Below are positions 10,900-22,100 of a stretch of DNA of 64,000 nucleotides, one piece after another. How positions within the stretch are numbered: position 1 is the stretch's first letter; each line of letters starts with the position of its first letter. The notes under the pieces were generated by a model. It was not told where the DNA came from. It worked only from the letters and a program-made list of their open reading frames with translations, and ran no database searches. Source of the stretch: Staphylotrichum longicolle (taxonomy: Eukaryota; Ascomycota; Sordariomycetes; Sordariales; Chaetomiaceae); contig JAHCVI010000001.1 in assembly GCA_019096155.1 (NCBI GenBank), positions 13,231,243-13,295,242 on the forward strand, written 5' to 3'. Both the position numbers and the translations under genes were made by a program.

Positions 10900-13800
10900 T
10901 CAGTAGCAAGGGCATGGCGCATCCTCATATGTAAAGCTAAGAGCCACATACCTAATATTCGGCAGGACGTCGGCAGGGAGACCCCAGCTGGGCCTATGGC
11001 TGTTCTCACCCCAGCCCCAGAACCAGTCGTCCTCGTTGAAGTTGTTGTAGACGGGCTCCATAACGTTCATGCCAATGACCTCCATCGGATAATCGACCTT
11101 GCACTGAAACCCCTTGGAGCACGGGTCGGGATCCTTCCAGCAGGTCGCGAGCTCGGCGCCGACGCCTCCGCCGCTCGCGTCCAGGAACAGCACCTGGCCC
11201 CAGTAGTCGGCCCAGGCCCAGGGGAAGCTCTTGCCTAAGAATAATGTCATGCCCTCGGCCGTGTACCCCATCAGGTGACCCTTGGACGACAGGTAGAAAG
11301 TGTCGTACGCGTAGTCGATGACGTCTGGCCCGAAGCCGCCCCCGTCCCCCGAGTACCGCATGTACTTGCCCTCCAACCAGGAGCCGCCGTGCGCCTTGAG
11401 CTTGAAGCATGTCGTTGGCTGCGGGGTCGGGCACACGGTTTGGGTTGCGGTGCCCTCGACGGTTTCCGTCGTCGCGCCGAGGAAACGGCCCTTGGTTTCC
11501 GTGTACCAGGTATACGTCTCGAGGGGGCCGGCCTTGTTGACGGTGACAGTACTGCTGACCGTCACGGGCGCCGACGTCACTGTTGTCGTGGCCCTGGCGG
11601 TCCGGGTCGAGGTCCCGGTGGCGATCTGCTTGCAGGCGTACGAGATCCTGGTCGCGTCCCACCCGGCGAGCATGCCCGGCTGCGCAACGGCCTGGCGCTT
11701 TTCAAGGGGGCCGCCGGCGGGGACACCAGTCGGGGTCGGGGTGGCCGTCGGCTCGGCGACGTCACGCTTCCAGTTCAGATAAGAAAAGTTGGGCGCCTTA
11801 TCCGAGGCCGTCACGGTGACAGTGGAAGCAGAAACGGTGCTAGTTGAGTAGAAGTCCATGGTGACCGTCGGTATCTCCCAGATGGTCTCGGTGTACGTAA
11901 CTGTCTGCGTGGAGTACGAGGTGACCGTGCTGGGCACGGTCGAGGTTGACGTCGAGTAGACGACGGTCACCGGAGGCACGTACTTGACAAGTGATGTGCA
12001 GTACGGTCCGCCAACCGCCTGCAGAGACTTGATCTCCTCGGTAGAGGGCAGCAGGCCGGGAACGGTGAAGCACTGGTTTGCGTTGCCGACTTGGCCGCTG
12101 TACAGGACGGCGCCCGTGCCATCGCCAAAGGAGGCCGTGTTGGCGGTGTTGAGGTAGGTATTCACCTTCAGCGAGTTGGCAGGGCATCCGTTGGCTGCCG
12201 TGTAGGAATAGGTCGAGTCGATGCCAACGACCGTCTGTGAAGAGATTGAAGGCGAGATCTTGACCATGCCGTAGATGTCGATGTTTAGTTTCACAAGCCA
12301 GCGCATGTACGGCTTGATGCTGACTGTCGCTCCCGTCGTGAACGTCGGGGTGGTGAGGGAAACCGCGGGCTGCCAGTTCCGCTGGTTCCCGACGGAACGG
12401 CTCATGATGTTGATCGGCGCCACAGCACCATTCCAGGAGAAGGTGGCGCCACCAGTGACATCGACCTTCGAGTCGGTGGAGAAGTCGACGCCGATGCCGT
12501 AGAGAATACTGGGCGAGATCTTGAAGGCGCTGTCCATTTGGATGGCGCCGAGCTCCATCGAGTTGAAGTTGTAGCTCCAGGCACCGCTATACGCGCCGTC
12601 CGACTGCAGACGGACAATCATGTTTGCAGTGCCGCTGATGCCCGGTGTCACATCGGCCGACTTGATGGTCATGGTGCCTTGGGTGATGCTGACGACAATC
12701 TTGCCCGAGAAAGCGATGTTGGTGACGGAGAAGCCGCAGTTGACGCAGGAGAGTACCTTGTTCGAGTTGGCGTAGGTGAGCCAACCGTCCATGGTAGGGA
12801 AGCGAATGCTCCAGGCGTAGTCGAAGTCGTACGTCGTGGTCTTGGTGATGACGGTCGAAGTTTTGCAGCCGCCAAAGAGACATTTGATAGCATCACGGTT
12901 ATCGTAGACTGGTACACACACACGCAAAGTGTCAGCAATCGTTGTTGGCCATAACAGAAAAAAAGGGGGGGAGGGCGCAAAGGACAACTCGGATTCGACC
13001 TACGATCTTTTCCAGCGCACACACCCTCCATGGTCTCGTCAAGACCAAAGAGGCCAAGAAGACCGCCCACAAAGTCGCCGCAGGCAACATCCCAGCCGCC
13101 CCGAGCCTGGAGCTTCGAGCGGAGCCAGCCCTCATAGTCACGAGCCTGCGACCTCGCCCTGATCCCACGCTGGATGCGGCGAGACGGCTGAAGCAGCCGA
13201 CGCTGCACCGTAGCACTGGGAGCCTCGCACACGCCGCTGACTCCGGCGGAAGCCTTCGCCACGAGATCCGCGGGGCTGTCCAGACCAGCCTCTTGGAACA
13301 TGTCCTCGAGCTCCTGCTGCTTTCCGACATCGTCGGGCTCGTACGCCGCAGGCTCCAGCTCGGTGACCTTCTGAGCGGGCACGGCGTAGTTCAGGTTGCC
13401 CTCAGCATCCACCGGGAGACGGGCCAGGATAAAATCGTAGAGCTCTCGCGCACCGGGAGTGAGGTCTTCCAGGGTTTCGGGAAGGGGGCGATCGGACGGG
13501 GTGGGCATCGCCGACGTCGCAGATGTTTCTGATGAGGTGGAGGATGCCTCGAGGGTTTCGGTTGAAGCTGGGGACGTCTCAGACGCTGTGATTGTTGCCG
13601 AGGTGTCAACAGTCGACGAGGCAGCGCATGTCTGGTCCGCCGCAGCGGTCGGCTCGGCGGGGGCACCAGTGGTCGTTGACGTATAGGACTCGACACCGGA
13701 ATCGATGCTGCCATATTTGAGCGTGGCCTCGGTGGCAACATCAGTCAGGTTCTTCTGAGTTGCGGTGTAGAGAATGAACGGCTCGGGAGCGGACCCGAAT

Positions 13801-16169
13801 GTGTGGTCGGTGGGCGCCCAGAACCCTCTCGCCGTGTCCGGGTTGCATCCCTCGAAGTAGGTAATCAGGAGGGGAAAGCCGGCAGACCACGTGGAGATCG
13901 CGACATTAAGAGCACCAAAATCCGTAAAGGTCACAAGAACGCCCGCCTCAGTGCAGCTGACTGACTTGATTGTAGCAATGTTTTCAAGCACGACGGCTGG
14001 GGTCGTGAGCACCAGCTCCATTTGCAGAATTCGGTTACCAGGATGCTCAGCGTAGTTCAGGTCGACCTGGAGCGCAGGGGTCAAACGATCAGTGGAGGAC
14101 CTGTCGATGTCGATGTCCTGAGAAGGAATGAATTTGCCTGCCGGCTCGGTCGAGCAGGGGGTCTCAGAGGCCACCGTTGATGACACAGAAGTGGTGGCCG
14201 ACGTCTCGTCTGTCGAAGCCGAGGTGGAGGTCACTTCAGTGGAGGTCGTGGCTGATGACTCCTCCGTTGAAGCCGTAGTCGAGGCTTCCTCAGTAGAAGT
14301 TGCTGTTGGTTCGGACGACGAAGTCGACGTTTCTTCAGCAGAAGTTGTAGTTGATGTCTCCTCGGCAGAAGTTATCGTCGATGTCTCCGCGGCAGAAGTT
14401 ATAGTCGATGTCTCCTCAGCAGAAGTCGTTGTCGATGTCTCCTCAGCAGAAGTTGTGATCAAAGTCTCTTCAGCAGAAGAAGTCGTGGTCGAGGACTCCT
14501 CAGCAGAAGATGTCGTAGTCAAAGTCTCTTCAGCAGATGTCGCGGTCGAGGGCTCCTCGGTAACTGTCGCCGTAGTCGAGGTCAACTCTTGGGACGACGT
14601 CGCAGTTGGCGCAGACGATGTCGACGACGTTGGCGCAGCCTTGCCCAAGTAGAGCGCGTTCCAGGCCCATGGGGCCGGGGCCTGGCTCGTGAGAGCGTTC
14701 TTCATGTAGCAGGCGGTGCCAGAGTAGCCGACGTCGATACAACCCTCGTTGCCATCACAGGCTTCCATGCACTTCTCGAACGTGTCCGTGTACACCATGC
14801 CCATGTCGCCGCCAAAGTAGTCGACGCCGCAGAGGACGACGTACTCGTTGCCGGCGGGCGTGACGAACGTGGTGCCGTTATCCTTGCTGTCGACGCACGA
14901 CAGGGGGATGGCGGGCGCCGGATCGGCGGGACGGCCAAGGAAGAGCGCGGTAGATACATAAGCGGCGTCTTGCAGAGTGGTCAACGAGCTCTTCATGTAG
15001 CAGGCTGGCGCGACGTACGACACGTCAATGCAGCCTGGGGTGGTGTCGCAGGCCTCGACACAGTCCGCGAAGGTCGCCGCCTCCACGCCCTTGAGATCGC
15101 CCCCCGGATACTCGCGGCCGCAGATGATGGAGTATTGATTGCCGCTACTGGCAGTGAAGGTCTTGCCGTCCATGGCGCCGTCGACGCAGGACAGTTGGGG
15201 CGTGGTCGACTCGGGGTCCGTGGTCTTGACGACCTTCTTGCCGGTCCAGACCCAGCCGGCGGAGTTCAAGGTGTTGAGGGTGTTCTTCATGTAGCAGAAA
15301 CCGCTGGCGTACGAGACATCAACGCAGTCCTCCGTCGCAGCGCAAAGATCCATGCAGTCGGCAAAGCTCGGCTGCAACGAGCCGCCCATATCTCCGCCGC
15401 CGTAGTCGAAGCCGCAGAGCACCAGGAAGGTGGAGTCGCCAGACTTGTAGATGGTGTTGTTACTGGCGTTACCCTCGCAGGTGACGACCGTCTTGGGCTC
15501 CTCCTGCTCTTGGGTCTTCTTCAAGGCGGTCCAGATCCCCTCAACCTTGTTGGCTGTGGTGGCCTTGCCCTTGAGCCAGCAGCTCTTGGTGCGGAACCCA
15601 TAAGACACATCGACGCAGGCATCGTTGGCGTCGCAAGTGGCAATGCAATCCGCAAAGGTGTCGGAGATGACGGCAGCAATATCCTCGCCTGCGTAGTCGG
15701 TATCACAGAGAATCTGAAACGAGTTCTTCGTGTCCTTGTCGTACATGGTGTTGTTGGTCCCCGGGGTTTGGCAGCTGATGGGAGCATCTGCGCTGGGAAT
15801 CTTGCGGGCGGCATAAACGCCGCCATTGGCCGTGGCGGCGCTCACTGAGTCCTTGAGGTAGCATCCATGGGAGCCGAAACCGTAGGCGACGTCGACACAC
15901 GTCTCATCGTCCTCGCAAGCTTTGATACAGTCCTCGAAGGTGTCGGCCTGAAAGGCTGCGTAGTCGCCACCGGGGAAGTCGTAGCCGCAGAAGATCTCAA
16001 ACTTCTCTTTGATACCCTTGAAGATGGTCCCGTTCGTGTCGAGGTTCGTGCAGTCGGGAGCGGTGGTCTCGACTTGTCTGGGAAGCATCGAGGCTGGGCC
16101 TGCGCAGGCAAGCTGGGCAAGAAGGCTCGAAGCGGCCACGAGGGCCGTCGTCTTCGATGGTCCAAACAT
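10900..16169 (-). CDS. Giant secreted glycoprotein: five PAN/Apple-like repeats, mucin-like region, DUF7029/DUF7223-like modules
   Basis: Exons 13004-16169 and 10900-12908, joined by a 95-nt intron (donor GTAGGT, branch CTGAC, acceptor CAG), give 1724 residues. ATG 16169 begins a signal peptide (hydrophobic to about residue 23). Five PAN/Apple-like cysteine repeats follow at about 40-122, 133-217, 231-312, 328-411 and 425-509. Each has F..C...C......C.DV.Y....CY.K spacing. A Ser/Thr/Glu mucin-like stretch lies at about 513-675. Residues about 680-810 resemble fungal DUF7029. The second exon, rich in beta-strand patterns, resembles DUF7223-type secreted proteins and is interrupted by Thr/Ser-Val tracts. 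Those DUF names are from memory and need a profile search. PAN domains bind protein or carbohydrate, so a cell-surface adhesion or matrix role is plausible but inferred. The C-terminus is Cys-Pro-Cys-Tyr with no clear GPI signal. Confidence 0.88.
14290..14560 (-). repeat. In-frame minisatellite encoding the mucin-like Ser/Thr/Glu repeats
   Basis: A run of near-identical 24-36 bp units built on the peptide TSAEETSTTT (residues about 540-620 of the PAN-repeat protein). On the plus strand the recurring words are tcagcagaag and gtcgatgtctcc. Such repeats keep frame, are expected to be heavily O-glycosylated, and tend to vary in copy number between isolates. Confidence 0.8.
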
Positions 16170-17002
16170 GGGGGATGATGTGGTGACTTGTGCACCGAAA
16201 AGAAGGAAAGTAATAAACGAAGGGATGGGCGGAGTGCCAGACGGCGTGTCGCCGTCAAGGAATGGACGAGCTGCTGGGAACGCAAGCTCTTTGCAAGTGG
16301 CGTCGCCAACGACCGCGACAAAAACCGGCAGGGCGGAAACGAGGGAAAAGAGTGCCCAAGACCATCTCCAACTCAGCTGGGCGAAGAGGATACTCTCTCA
16401 TTATGAACCGCATTGGCGCCTTGGACGGACGCCGGTCCGTCTAACGCTATCAACCATCGGTCTGACGGGTCGTGCCCCCCTTCTTTCCTCCTACTTGGGA
16501 AGCCAAGAACGATAGTTCGGTTTGGATGAGCCCAAGCCGTTGGTCTGGGTTCGCCTAGACCCGTCAATGTGGTGTTTTTGTGGGCTTGCCTCGGGACGGT
16601 TGGGAGCTGAAAAGGTTTTAACGGTTCGGCTGGGCCAGGATCGGCATGGCGGCGTGGGGTCACCGCCAAAGCGACTGGATCCTCAAGCGAGAAATCCCAT
16701 CACAGGCTAACCCAGTTGCTGCTGAATTCCGGCAACGACGCAATTGGAAGACCCTGAACATCGAGTTTCGGTGTGAGGCTCTGTTTCCCACAGGAACGAA
16801 CCCCTGGCGTGCCACGCGGCCGCCACAAAGCTAGCGACCCCCTTTTCATTGGGCCCTCCACGCAGGCCCCGCTTGCCTTGAGGCATTCCACGTCCAGCCA
16901 CAGACGTCGCCTCGCCCGCACGGAGATGCATTTTCCTCTTCCCCGTTCTTTGGCTTACATCGCAAAAAACGATTGCCAGTGATTCGCCTCCAGTCAGCCA
17001 TA
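16170..17002. other. Intergenic region: PAN-repeat gene promoter up to the transposon insertion
   Basis: About 830 bp upstream of the minus-strand PAN-repeat gene, ending at the TA target site of a transposon. No gene, RNA or clear promoter box was identified; the short open frames are motif-free. Confidence 0.5.
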
Positions 17003-17050
17003 AGTCGGGCACCCCCCATTCCGATCACCCCACTTTCCGATCACTTGGCA
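17003..17050 (+). repeat. Left terminal inverted repeat of the pogo-type transposon
   Basis: 48 bp beginning AGTCGGGCACCCCCC and ending CACTTGGCA; the reverse complement is found exactly at 18817-18864. It contains an internal direct pair of TTCCGATCAC words (near 17020 and 17036), possible transposase binding sites. It is preceded by TA. Confidence 0.97.
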
Positions 17051-17104
17051 ATCTTGGCCCCTAAACCACCCCTTTTTTCCCACCCCTATATACTCTAGCT
17101 AGTT

Positions 17105-18720
17105 TAACTAACTACAATACATGAAGTATCTGAATCTGAACTTTCTGACCCGCTCTCTTCAGCTATAGAGTTGTCTATACGGCCTGCTTCAATCTGGGCT
17201 TTGTGGACCTGTTCAATTGAAGCGAACTGGGTGTTGGGATCTGGGACTACCTTCTTCCTTTTGTCTTAACTGTGGCCTCTAATTTAGCTTTGAGGACCTC
17301 GTTTTCTTGTTGCAACCGAGCCAATTCGAAGTCCTTCTCGTCAAAAGCCTTCTCAACCTTCCTAAATAATAGCTGTCGTGTTGAGAGATCCTGCCGTTGG
17401 ATGGCCAGGTTGTTGAGGTGGTCCCGGAGGACTGTGTCTTCTTCCGTGGGGTTGTAAATTCGACTTCTTTGGCCTCAACAACTAGCTGAGGAGGTTGCTG
17501 GATATTGGAGTCTGTAGTGGATGTCGTTGTTTATCAAGGTTGAGCCTCTGGTTGAATTCTCCAGCAAAAGACGGCTTATAAGAGGTTTGGCGATATTGAC
17601 TGGCTACAACCCGCCTGCCCTCTACCCTAGACTTGATGTTGTGAGCTGTGATGGCTTTGTTTCCGAGCCTGGAGGATGCATTTTAACATTAACTGCTTGC
17701 CAACGACTGTCGATTCCGACTAGCTATTCATCTAGTTGAGGAGCTTGCGGTAGGTGTGTTTTAGGGGAGAGAAATATAGATAAATCTAACGGCTGGAGAA
17801 CGTGGGAGGTATGAGCTGGTAAAAAGAGTAACTGGATATTGTTGTCGAAGCAATGCCATATAAACTCGGTAGTTGTATGGCTGTCGTGGCCGTCCAAGAT
17901 CAAGAGTCGTCTTTGGGAGGGGTCTTGCGGCCGGGTCCGAGGGATAAACACCCGTTGAAGCCATTCCAACGCCACCACCCTATTTATCCAACCTTTTTCA
18001 GTTGCAGTGAATAACTAGTCCTCTAATCCATCCTTTTCTACTGGGAACTATTGTTGTTGAATACTCTTGCCCCTGAAAATGACAGCTGGTGGGAGTGCTA
18101 CCCCTGTTGCCGAGATACACTCGATGAAGGATGTCTAAGCCCGCGATCCTGGATCTTTCCGTTGAATGGTACGTGTTTCAGAGCTCCCAATAACTAGCCT
18201 ATTGGTCCCTTGGCCTTCTATCAAGCTATATTCGTCTATATTATACCGGTTGGCTGGTAAGATGTCCTTGATGGCCGGGATATTTAGGTGTGGGAACTAA
18301 CTGTGGATGACTTGGTTAGTGGCCCCATTGACTCGGACCGAATCAATCTTACGGGCTCTTTGGGTTCGAAGGACTGGATTTCTTCGAATAAACTGGTTAA
18401 CCTAGCCCTTTCCGACAGTCGTTCGAGGTGCTCCTTGGGCCTGTAGAACCCGGCTTGCGAACTCCCAGATCTGGGCGTGGGTTGGAGGAATACCGAGAGC
18501 TACCTGGGTTAAGACCCATTTGGTAAGATGATCTTCTTGTATTCGACTAAGGGTCTGTTGTGGTTCGGAGGCTTCTTGATGGGTCTGGGCACTATGGATA
18601 CGGTCAGCCAAAGTAGTATATGGGATGCTAAATTCCCGGCTGATACTTCGAATAGAATGGCCACCACGATGGTATTTCTGGACCGCATCTCGTAAATCTT
18701 GCTTGAATAAGCCATCTAGA
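17105..18720 (-). pseudogene. Degenerate pogo/Fot1-type transposase (HTH_psq + CENP-B HTH + DDE)
   Basis: Reading the minus strand from about 18720: a psq-type helix-turn-helix (HRGGHSIRSISREFSIPYTT), a CENP-B/Tc5-type DNA-binding region with GIPPTHAQIWEFASRVL, and a DDE domain. The DDE domain has NIDE, LILDGHDSH and VLQPLDLSIF, giving a D-D-D triad. A basic C-terminal coiled coil lies near 17105-17330. In-frame TAG codons occur at 18402-18404, 18297-18299, 18135-18137, 18048-18050 and 18015-18017. At most of these the family normally has Trp (for example after QQ before FP, and before the TATEKGW tract). TGG to TAG on this strand is CCA to CTA on the other, i.e. CpA to TpA, the RIP signature. 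A +1 frameshift follows the third catalytic Asp. The protein is not functional. Confidence 0.93.
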
Positions 18721-18816
18721 AGCGGTGATACTAGAGTTAAAAATGGAGTGGTTTGACCAAAGATTGACCGAGCTGTAGTAAGTTGAAGTGGTGTGGTTGA
18801 GAAAGCGGTGAGGATA

Positions 18817-18864
18817 TGCCAAGTGATCGGAAAGTGGGGTGATCGGAATGGGGGGTGCCCGACT
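18817..18864 (-). repeat. Right terminal inverted repeat of the pogo-type transposon
   Basis: 48 bp, the perfect reverse complement of 17003-17050, followed by TA at 18865-18866. Confidence 0.97.
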
Positions 18865-19124
18865 TACCCTTTCAGCTCTCACGGATTCAAAAGTCAAAAG
18901 AAAGCCGAGGAACCAGTGCGGATCCAGTGTGTGCTGTATGTACATGTTGTGGCTCGGCGCCGATTCCTCAAAGAACAGTGGAGTTGGTTAGGGGTACCGA
19001 GTTTAGAGGAGCTGAATTGAAGATGTGACCAAACTATCAAGACCAAAGAAAAAATGGCGACAGCCCAGCTGATTAAATATACAAGAATGTGCACCTCAGG
19101 GCGCGAAGAAATGGGCGCGTATAT

Positions 19125-22100
19125 CTAACAAGGGTAGAATTCGCCCCTGCGATCAGGGTTGGGAAAGCCCCAGTTGCGACGGGCTTCATCGATATGGCAG
19201 ACTGGAATGCTGACGATGCCCAGGTCCAGCACTTTATCGTCGTTTGAGTCGTCAAAGAAGTCGCGTAAACCGAGACTCTCTGGGTCGAACTTGTACCCAT
19301 TCTGCTTATTGTTCTTGGTCCAGGTCCTCAGCGATCTGATAGTGTGTGTCAGCCGTGAACCGCCCAGGATGTGTGAGCTGACTCGGAGGGTGTCAAGAAC
19401 AGTCTTACGCATTCATGATGTCCTGGTACTTGATGCCAAAGTCTTGCAGGTTGTCAAGGCCGGGAGGTGTCCTCCACGGACAGGGGTAGGTGGTTGGACC
19501 CGGCGCTCCGGGCGGGTAGTCGCTGCACCGCTCTGCACCTATCGCGCCCAGCATCAGGTACTGCTTGTCGTCGAAGCACAGCTCGACCTTCTTGGCGTCA
19601 CCGGAGTAGATGTTCTCGGGGCGATAGTCGCTGAAGTCCCCGCAGGCGCGGCCCGTGTCGAGAACGGCGACGTTGGCATCCTTGTTGTGCCGCCACGCCT
19701 GGGGGATGATGTACATGAACAGCGCATGCTTGGCTAGGGCTTTCATTTCGTCGGCTCCCATGATCCTGGGGCTCTTTGCACCCGGCACCCGGGGAACACC
19801 GCCGGGAATGAGCGCGCCGTGGGCCATGAATTGGGAGAGCAGCCCGTTACCATCAGTGTCGCCGGCGAATACCTTGGCGGCAAACGAGGTTATCATTTTT
19901 TCCCAACCGGTCATGGTAGCGTTCAGCGCAATCTCCAGGTTGGCGGCTTTGCTGAGCTCCTCCTCGGCATTCCTAGTTTGTGTCAGCTGCGCGTATCCTC
20001 CAATGTACTCTCTTGCATGGCCCGGTGATGTGAACTCACCCAGTGTCCTTATCCTTGCCAGTAGCCACGATACCTAGAACTGCGGACTCTGCAGCCTTTT
20101 CCAGAAACGGATTCTGGAACACTAATTGAGACGTCCTCACGTTAGTCCAATGAATACCTAAGTATGTAGGTCCACAGCAGAACGAGCGCTCGGGAGGGCA
20201 CAAAGAAAGAGAAGAGTTGGGTAGTGGGGGCATTGAACCGCAGCCAGAAATGGAGGCACTTACTGCGTCCAAACAGCGGGCCACCCGCAATCGCCAGGAG
20301 CTAAAAACCATGTAAGCTTGACACAGCCAACAATCGTCTGAGCTGTAAACCATACCGCTCCAAGGATGTTCCATCCTAGTTGCTTTTGGAATGTATTGTC
20401 GTCTTCCTTCATGAACCGCGATTCGATCGTTGCGATGAGGCCAGCAACATCTGACCGAGCGCCCCGGATGGCATCGTAATAGTTGACAAATGCCTTTGTT
20501 CATATTGTTGGATGTCAGTTTCGGTTTCGAACCCGTCAGTTCCCAGAGCGTGAACAGAATCAACATACCTGCTCGAGCTGCACAAACGAGTTCGTAATGA
20601 ACTTGCCCGCGGGTCCTGTCCTGTCTGGCGCGACGACATCGTCCTTGTCGAGGCAGGTATCTTGCCGAGTCAGGCAGTCGTTCCCAGGGAGCAACGTCCC
20701 GCAGTGCACGCCTTCACTTCCGTGGAAGAAGACGCCGATGATCCACGACGAGAAGCTGCCCGTGCTGCGCTCGCTGGTCTCGTAGGCCTTGATGGCGTCG
20801 GCCCACGCCTCGTCCGCCAGGACGCCTTCCCACCTCTCCTGGCGGTCCATCTCGGCATCGTCTGCAGCGTCGCTGTCGCACGAGATGTCGTACCAGCGCT
20901 TCCCGCCGCCGGAATTTCCCAGCAAGACGCCCTTGTTCGTGAACCGGCTTCGGAGGACGGGCCCGGCGGTCCGGCGCTCAACGTCGGTGAACGCCTCGAG
21001 GTCGTGCGCCCAGTCGGTCGTGCCGCCGAGGTTGAATGCCTGGTACTTTTGCGTCCGGCGCGACTTCTCGAACGCGTCCATGTACGCGACCCAGGTCCCG
21101 TTGATGATGGCGATGTTGGACTCGGTGGCTTTATCGTAATAGTGCTCGACAGCAACGACGTCGGCCCGCTTGCGGAGGCCGTCCGGTCGAGATTGGTCCG
21201 CCTGTATGGCGATAAACTCTTCGATCTCGGCGTTGGCGATGTACCCTCTGGTTCCGGTGCATGGCCCCGGCAAGGCTTCCGAGAAGCTCGCCGTGCCGGT
21301 ATATTGGCACATGTCGCCCTTGCAGTTGGGGTCTTTCATCTTAAAGGCACGGCCGTAACTGGTCACTCCGACAATAACCTTGTTGGCCGGCACGCCAGCT
21401 TTGGTGATCATGACCAGGGCGTTGTAGGTCTCGGTCATGTTGACGTGGGAGCGCAGACACATGCCGTTGGGGCAGCCGTCCTGCGACCACTTGGAGCCGG
21501 CATCCCATTGGCCGTGGAGGTCGTATGTCATGTAGACAATGTAGTCGACGACGTTTCCGATGTCCTTAATGGGAAAGGCCCTCAGGTACCAGTAGCTCGC
21601 CGGTGCCGCAATGGAGAGAGACTTGTCGCTGGGCAGCGCTGCTCTGAGCAACTTCAAAAACGCCAGATAGTTCGGGCCGTCGATGGGTTCCGCCGGCGGG
21701 ATGTCGGGCATATCAGGAGCTCCAGGATACTCCCAGTCAATATCGGCACCGTCAAGCCCGTGTTGTTTAACGAAGTTGGCAATATTGTTTGCAAGCGTGC
21801 CGCGGTTGGCAGAATTGACTAGAAAACGCAGACCATTAGTATGAGCTAGAAACCTTGCGGAGGCTCACGGGCTGATACGAACCGCCAGTACGGAAGACAT
21901 GAAAGGTGGTCGGGCTTGTCGAGGCTGTCCAGCCGCCAAAGGCGACAATCCTCTTGGCTGTCTTCAGGGCCTTGAACTTGTTGAACTGGGCCTGCACCTT
22001 GCTGACATCCACCTGAAAGTCGTTTGTGATGTCGGCAAAGGCAAAGTGAACGTGGGTGAACTTGGACTCGTCGATCGAGCTGGCGTCCATCCACAGGCAG

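Larger units (their letters stand above)
17003..18864 (-). mobile_element. Complete pogo/Fot1-type (Tc1-mariner superfamily) DNA transposon, inactivated
   Basis: The 1862-bp element starts AGTCGGGCACC and ends with its exact reverse complement. The two 48-bp ends (17003-17050 and 18817-18864) are perfectly identical as inverted repeats. It is flanked by TA on both sides (17001-17002 and 18865-18866), the target duplication expected of this superfamily. Size and end sequence fit fungal Fot1/pogo elements. The interior is a degenerate transposase on the minus strand with several in-frame TAG codons and a frameshift, so this copy cannot supply its own enzyme. It sits between the PAN-repeat gene promoter and the 3' end of the chitinase and disrupts neither. 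Confidence 0.95.

Noticed and set aside
14589..15848. 419-codon plus-strand open frame inside the PAN-repeat gene
   Set aside because: Antisense shadow of a GC-rich repeat-encoding exon; the minus strand shows clear signal peptide and cysteine repeats.
20520..20545. tRNA B-box-like GGTTCGAAACC on the minus strand
   Set aside because: Lies in a 75-nt chitinase intron with no A-box or cloverleaf arms around it.
20662..21822. 386-codon plus-strand open frame
   Set aside because: Antisense shadow of the GH18 exon of the chitinase, whose catalytic motif is intact on the minus strand.
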